A DNA stretch of 41,837 nucleotides from an uncultured Capnocytophaga sp. (lineage in GTDB: Bacteria; Bacteroidota; Bacteroidia; Flavobacteriales; Flavobacteriaceae): the NCBI RefSeq assembly GCF_937936315.1, contig NZ_CALGWU010000055.1:1-41837 (forward strand), given 5' to 3'. Made by a program: the position numbers and the translations under genes. This document shows positions 40,101 to 41,837 of this stretch, piece after piece (positions within the stretch are counted from its first letter, which is position 1; each line of letters begins with the position of its first letter). The notes under the pieces are model-generated. The model was not told the origin of the DNA. It searched no databases and worked only from the letters and a program-made list of their open reading frames with translations.

Positions 40101-40357
40101 CCACTATTAGAAGCCGATGAGGTGATATAATCCATATTTTCCACCCCATTGATTTGTTCTTCCAGCGGAATCACCACTGCTTTAAGCACTGTTTCGGCAT
40201 TGGCACCTGCATAGTTAGCCGATACCTGCACCGTTACAGGGGCAATGTCGGGGTATTGGGAAATAGGTAAGGATACAATCCCTAAAATCCCTAAAATTAC
40301 TATCAGAATAGAAATTACCGTTGATAGTACCGGTCTGTTTATAAAACTTTTTATCAT
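37196..40357 (-). CDS. RND efflux pump inner-membrane transporter (HAE1/AcrB family)
   Basis: A proton-driven inner-membrane pump of 1053 residues, the usual length for AcrB-type transporters. It has twelve predicted helices and two large periplasmic loops. Family signatures are MIKSFINRPVLSTVISILIV at the start, SQYPDIAPVTVQVSANYAGA, and LALVLAIGIVVDDAIVVVEA (the Asp pair of helix 4, near residue 405, carries protons). Repeat-like partners follow in the second half (YILSAQYESYLLPLSVLFSL; MLMGLLAKNAILIVEFAVQR; SFAFIVGLMPLVFASG). It works with an outer-membrane channel (the next gene on the minus strand) and a periplasmic adaptor not found in the window. HAE1 members usually pump hydrophobic or amphiphilic compounds. 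Confidence 0.96.
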   Translation of the reverse strand: MIKSFINRPVLSTVISILIVILGILGIVSLPISQYPDIAPVTVQVSANYAGANAETVLKAVVIPLEEQINGVENMDYITSSASNSGSANITVYFKQGTNGDIAAVNVQNAVSRANSILPSEVTQSGVTVRKQSSGNLMFLSFFSENKELDDVFLQNYLSINVIPAIKRISGVGDASAFGGKTYSMRVWINPQKLQAYGLNPTEVTAAISAQSKEAAAGTLGQNSGSSYEYVIKYKGKYTQVSEYENIVLKALDGGRVLRLKDVATVELDALGYTGFSESKGRPAVAMGISQTPGSNAHEIIQNIEKLLEELKPSLPEGITYSINYNANTFLDAAISKVVSTLLEAFLLVFLVVYIFLQDFRSTLIPAIAVPVSIVGTFFFLNLFGYSINMLTLFALVLAIGIVVDDAIVVVEAVHAKMEQTHEKAKPATISAMNEITGAIISITLVMAAVFVPVTFMGGTTGVFYKQFGVTLIVAIVISAINALTLSPVLCSLFLKPHGDKQYEEKSWFGKFFHKFNIAFNAATHKYGQTFTFFLRHKWVTLVLLLLAGGGIYFANKSMKSGFVPNEDQGFVMMDVSMIPGASMERVANIMREVNENLSNIPGVENVTLVTGRGMISGEGSNNGMGFFKLKPFAERSKQPGQDIQSIIMRAFGAVASVKDANVIFFQPPSVPGFGIGGGVSFVLLDKSGSDISEVNKNAQQFLGALMQRPEIQFAQTSFNVNYPQYQMDINVERAMQSGITVSTILSTLQNYIGGFYATDFTLYGKQYRVMVQSLPEARKDLNSLNNLFVKTGSGTMAPITEFVTLTRTFGPQSLSRYNLFTSVSISAQNNPAYSTGDALTAVQEVAAKTLNANYSIDYTGLTREEQTAGSQTILIFLLSLVFTYFILSAQYESYLLPLSVLFSLPFGIFGAYLGQWLFGLENNIYFQISLIMLMGLLAKNAILIVEFAVQRRRMGESLSKAAINAAMARLRPILMTSFAFIVGLMPLVFASGVGAEGNRSVATGAAVGQLIGTFFGLIVIPVLFVIFQDLQERISGYRHKVDEIFVNPTDEY

Positions 40358-40382
40358 AAGTTTAAGTTATAGATTCTTCTTT

Positions 40383-40410
40383 TTAATTTGCTAATTTACT
40401 AATTTGCCAA
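40383..40410. repeat. AATTTGC-type tract between the RND and channel genes
   Basis: Units TAATTTGC TAATTTAC TAATTTGCC fill the 53-base spacer upstream of the RND pump start. The class is that of the tracts at 2772, 17891 and 21366, but no -7 box accompanies this copy. Confidence 0.55.
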
Positions 40411-41808
40411 TTATTTCCAGCCACCTCCGAGGGCTTTATACAGGGTGATACCATACTGCATACGAGTGAATTGTGCGTTGGCTACACTAAGTTCGGCATT
40501 GAGGCGGTTTACTTCGGCAGTGATCACCTCTAAATAATTCACCATACCGCTATCAAAGAGTTGTTTAGAAAAATCAGTCGCTTTTTGATAGGCTTCCATC
40601 TCTTTAGTTTTGAGTTGGATAAACTCGTCTTGAGAGTTGAATTGGTGCATTGCATCGGAGACTTCTTTGCCTGCTGAAAGAATTGCCTTTTTGAAGTTGA
40701 GTAAAGCGGTTTCTTGAGCAGCTTTTTGTACTTCGTACTGGGTGCGTATTTGTCGGCGATTGAGGATAGGTTGCGCCAATCCCGCTATAAAGTTAGCAAA
40801 CATCGATTTGGCTGAAAACCAAGTATCGAGTTCAGTACTGCTGATACCGCCACGAGCACTGAGAGTGAGGGTAGGATAGAAAGCAGCACGGGCTACATTG
40901 GTGAGTTCAAAAGCGTTGCGCAAGTTCAGTTCGGCACGTGCCACATCAGGACGATTTTCGAGCAAACTCACAGCATATCCCTGACGGAATTCAGTAGGGA
41001 ATTGTTGTTCGGCAAGGGTGCTTCGCTCTATGTGATGAGGTTCTTCGCCGAGGAGTACACATATCGTATTCTCTAATGCCCATACGCTATTGTTGATTGT
41101 AATAAGTTGTGCTTGTGCGTTGTACACGAGTGCTTCGATTTGCTTGGTCGCTACTTCGGTAGTAGAACCTGCATTTTTAAGTTGTTTGGTAGTTTCCAAA
41201 CTTTTGGTGCGGAACTCAATGGTTTGTTCGAGTACTTTTTTCTGTTCGTCGAGCATCAACAATTGGTAATAAGCTGTCGCCAAAGTTGCTACCACTTCGG
41301 ACTGCACTGCTTTTTGAGCTTCAACCGTTGCCAAATAAGAGGCATAAGAGGCGCGTTTTTGGGCGGAGAGTTTACCCCAAATATCGGCTTCCCACGAGGC
41401 TGAGCCTGTGATATCAAATAGATTGTTGTAAGTACGTTCTCCCAGACCTCCCGCTGCATTGATAGAGTTGGTGCTGCGGGTGTAGTTTGTCCCTACTGAG
41501 AGGGTAGGGATAAAAGCAGCTTTACTTTGCTTGAGGTAGGCTTGTGCTGAAACTACACTTTGCATTGCTATACGCACATCGAGATTATTAGAAAGTGCCT
41601 TGCTGATGTGCTGCTGGAGAGTGGCATCGGTGAAGATGTTGCGCCAAGACACATTGGCACTGCTAAGGCTATCCGTAGGGATATTATCCGTACGGAAAAG
41701 TTTTTCATTCACGACATTGGGACGCTCGTAAGTTTTACGACCTGCACAAGCGGTAAGGGTAAGGGCTACAAAAGCCACTGCAAAACCTTTATAAATGATT
41801 CTGTTCAT
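40411..41808 (-). CDS. RND-type outer membrane channel lipoprotein (OprM/NodT family)
   Basis: An outer-membrane efflux channel of 465 residues. The lipoprotein signal is MNRIIYKGFAVAFVALTLTAC (C21). Family features follow: SSANVSWRNIFTDATLQQHI, then ALSNNLDVRIAMQSVVSAQA, with the second repeat containing LLENRPDVARAELNLRNAF. It is transcribed just before the RND pump gene with a 53-base gap, so the two form an efflux unit. The periplasmic adaptor would be expected upstream (beyond position 41837) or elsewhere in the genome. The ATG is 30 bases from the window edge, and only a GTAATAAGTAATA-type spacer is seen there. Confidence 0.94.
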   Translation of the reverse strand: MNRIIYKGFAVAFVALTLTACAGRKTYERPNVVNEKLFRTDNIPTDSLSSANVSWRNIFTDATLQQHISKALSNNLDVRIAMQSVVSAQAYLKQSKAAFIPTLSVGTNYTRSTNSINAAGGLGERTYNNLFDITGSASWEADIWGKLSAQKRASYASYLATVEAQKAVQSEVVATLATAYYQLLMLDEQKKVLEQTIEFRTKSLETTKQLKNAGSTTEVATKQIEALVYNAQAQLITINNSVWALENTICVLLGEEPHHIERSTLAEQQFPTEFRQGYAVSLLENRPDVARAELNLRNAFELTNVARAAFYPTLTLSARGGISSTELDTWFSAKSMFANFIAGLAQPILNRRQIRTQYEVQKAAQETALLNFKKAILSAGKEVSDAMHQFNSQDEFIQLKTKEMEAYQKATDFSKQLFDSGMVNYLEVITAEVNRLNAELSVANAQFTRMQYGITLYKALGGGWK

Positions 41809-41837
41809 AATCTTAATTTAGGTAATAAGTAATAGAT

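Overview
The window is a continuous stretch of chromosome from a member of the Bacteroidota, most likely a Flavobacteriaceae species and plausibly Capnocytophaga. The genus is an inference; the class rests on three things. Bacteroidota-type promoters (TTTG, 19-21 bases, TAnnTTTG) precede many genes. Shine-Dalgarno sequences are not evident. Family content is typical of the phylum: a BT_3928-like protein, a DUF3276/PUR-type protein, LytS/LytTR regulators and OmpA-type proteins. Genes are dense, and no gap between genes exceeds 300 bases (the largest is 30659-30957, 299 bases). I saw no tRNA, rRNA, CRISPR array, insertion sequence or phage gene.

Layout. 1-338 is the end of an Ala/Lys/Glu-rich protein. 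417-2742 (minus) is hemC-asnS. 3033-10374 (plus) is a TolC-MacA-MacB type efflux cluster. Its ABC ATPase and permease genes are separated by two paralogous SH3-domain secreted proteins that have their own -7 box, and the cluster ends in a LytS-type histidine kinase without an adjacent response regulator. 10410-14978 (minus) is a six-gene envelope cluster: a small cytosolic protein of unknown function, two clearly paralogous lipoproteins flanking a DUF3137 membrane protein and LemA, and a third lipoprotein of similar layout. 15255-17857 (minus) is a LytTR response regulator with a TPR-containing LytS-type kinase. 18144-18887 (plus) is an L,D-transpeptidase-like protein. 18998-21335 (minus) holds hemA and an arginine-deiminase/DDAH-like hydrolase. 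21537-26232 (plus) holds cydAB, a LolA-like carrier and an LptF/LptG-type permease. fmt is divergent from rplU-rpmA around 27300. 28192-30196 (plus) is a BT_3928-like membrane protein and xerD, followed by a DUF3276 gene on minus. 30958-35672 (plus) is an ABC exporter and a VIT-VWA-TPR-DUF2135 secreted protein. 35762-41808 (minus) is an OmpA-family protein and an RND pump with its outer-membrane lipoprotein channel; the periplasmic adaptor is not in the window.

Together the genes are mostly housekeeping (tRNA charging, initiator formylation, ribosome, heme, terminal oxidase, chromosome dimer resolution) mixed with cell-envelope export and sensing. The best candidate for an under-described system is the LemA/DUF3137/lipoprotein cluster at 10410-14978. 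The most notable non-coding signals are: a near-identical promoter cassette in front of three unrelated transcription units; a terminator-like inverted repeat overlapping the hemA promoter; a 21-bp tandem direct repeat plus a 14-bp leader hairpin in front of the efflux operon; and families of short degenerate repeats that abut start codons.
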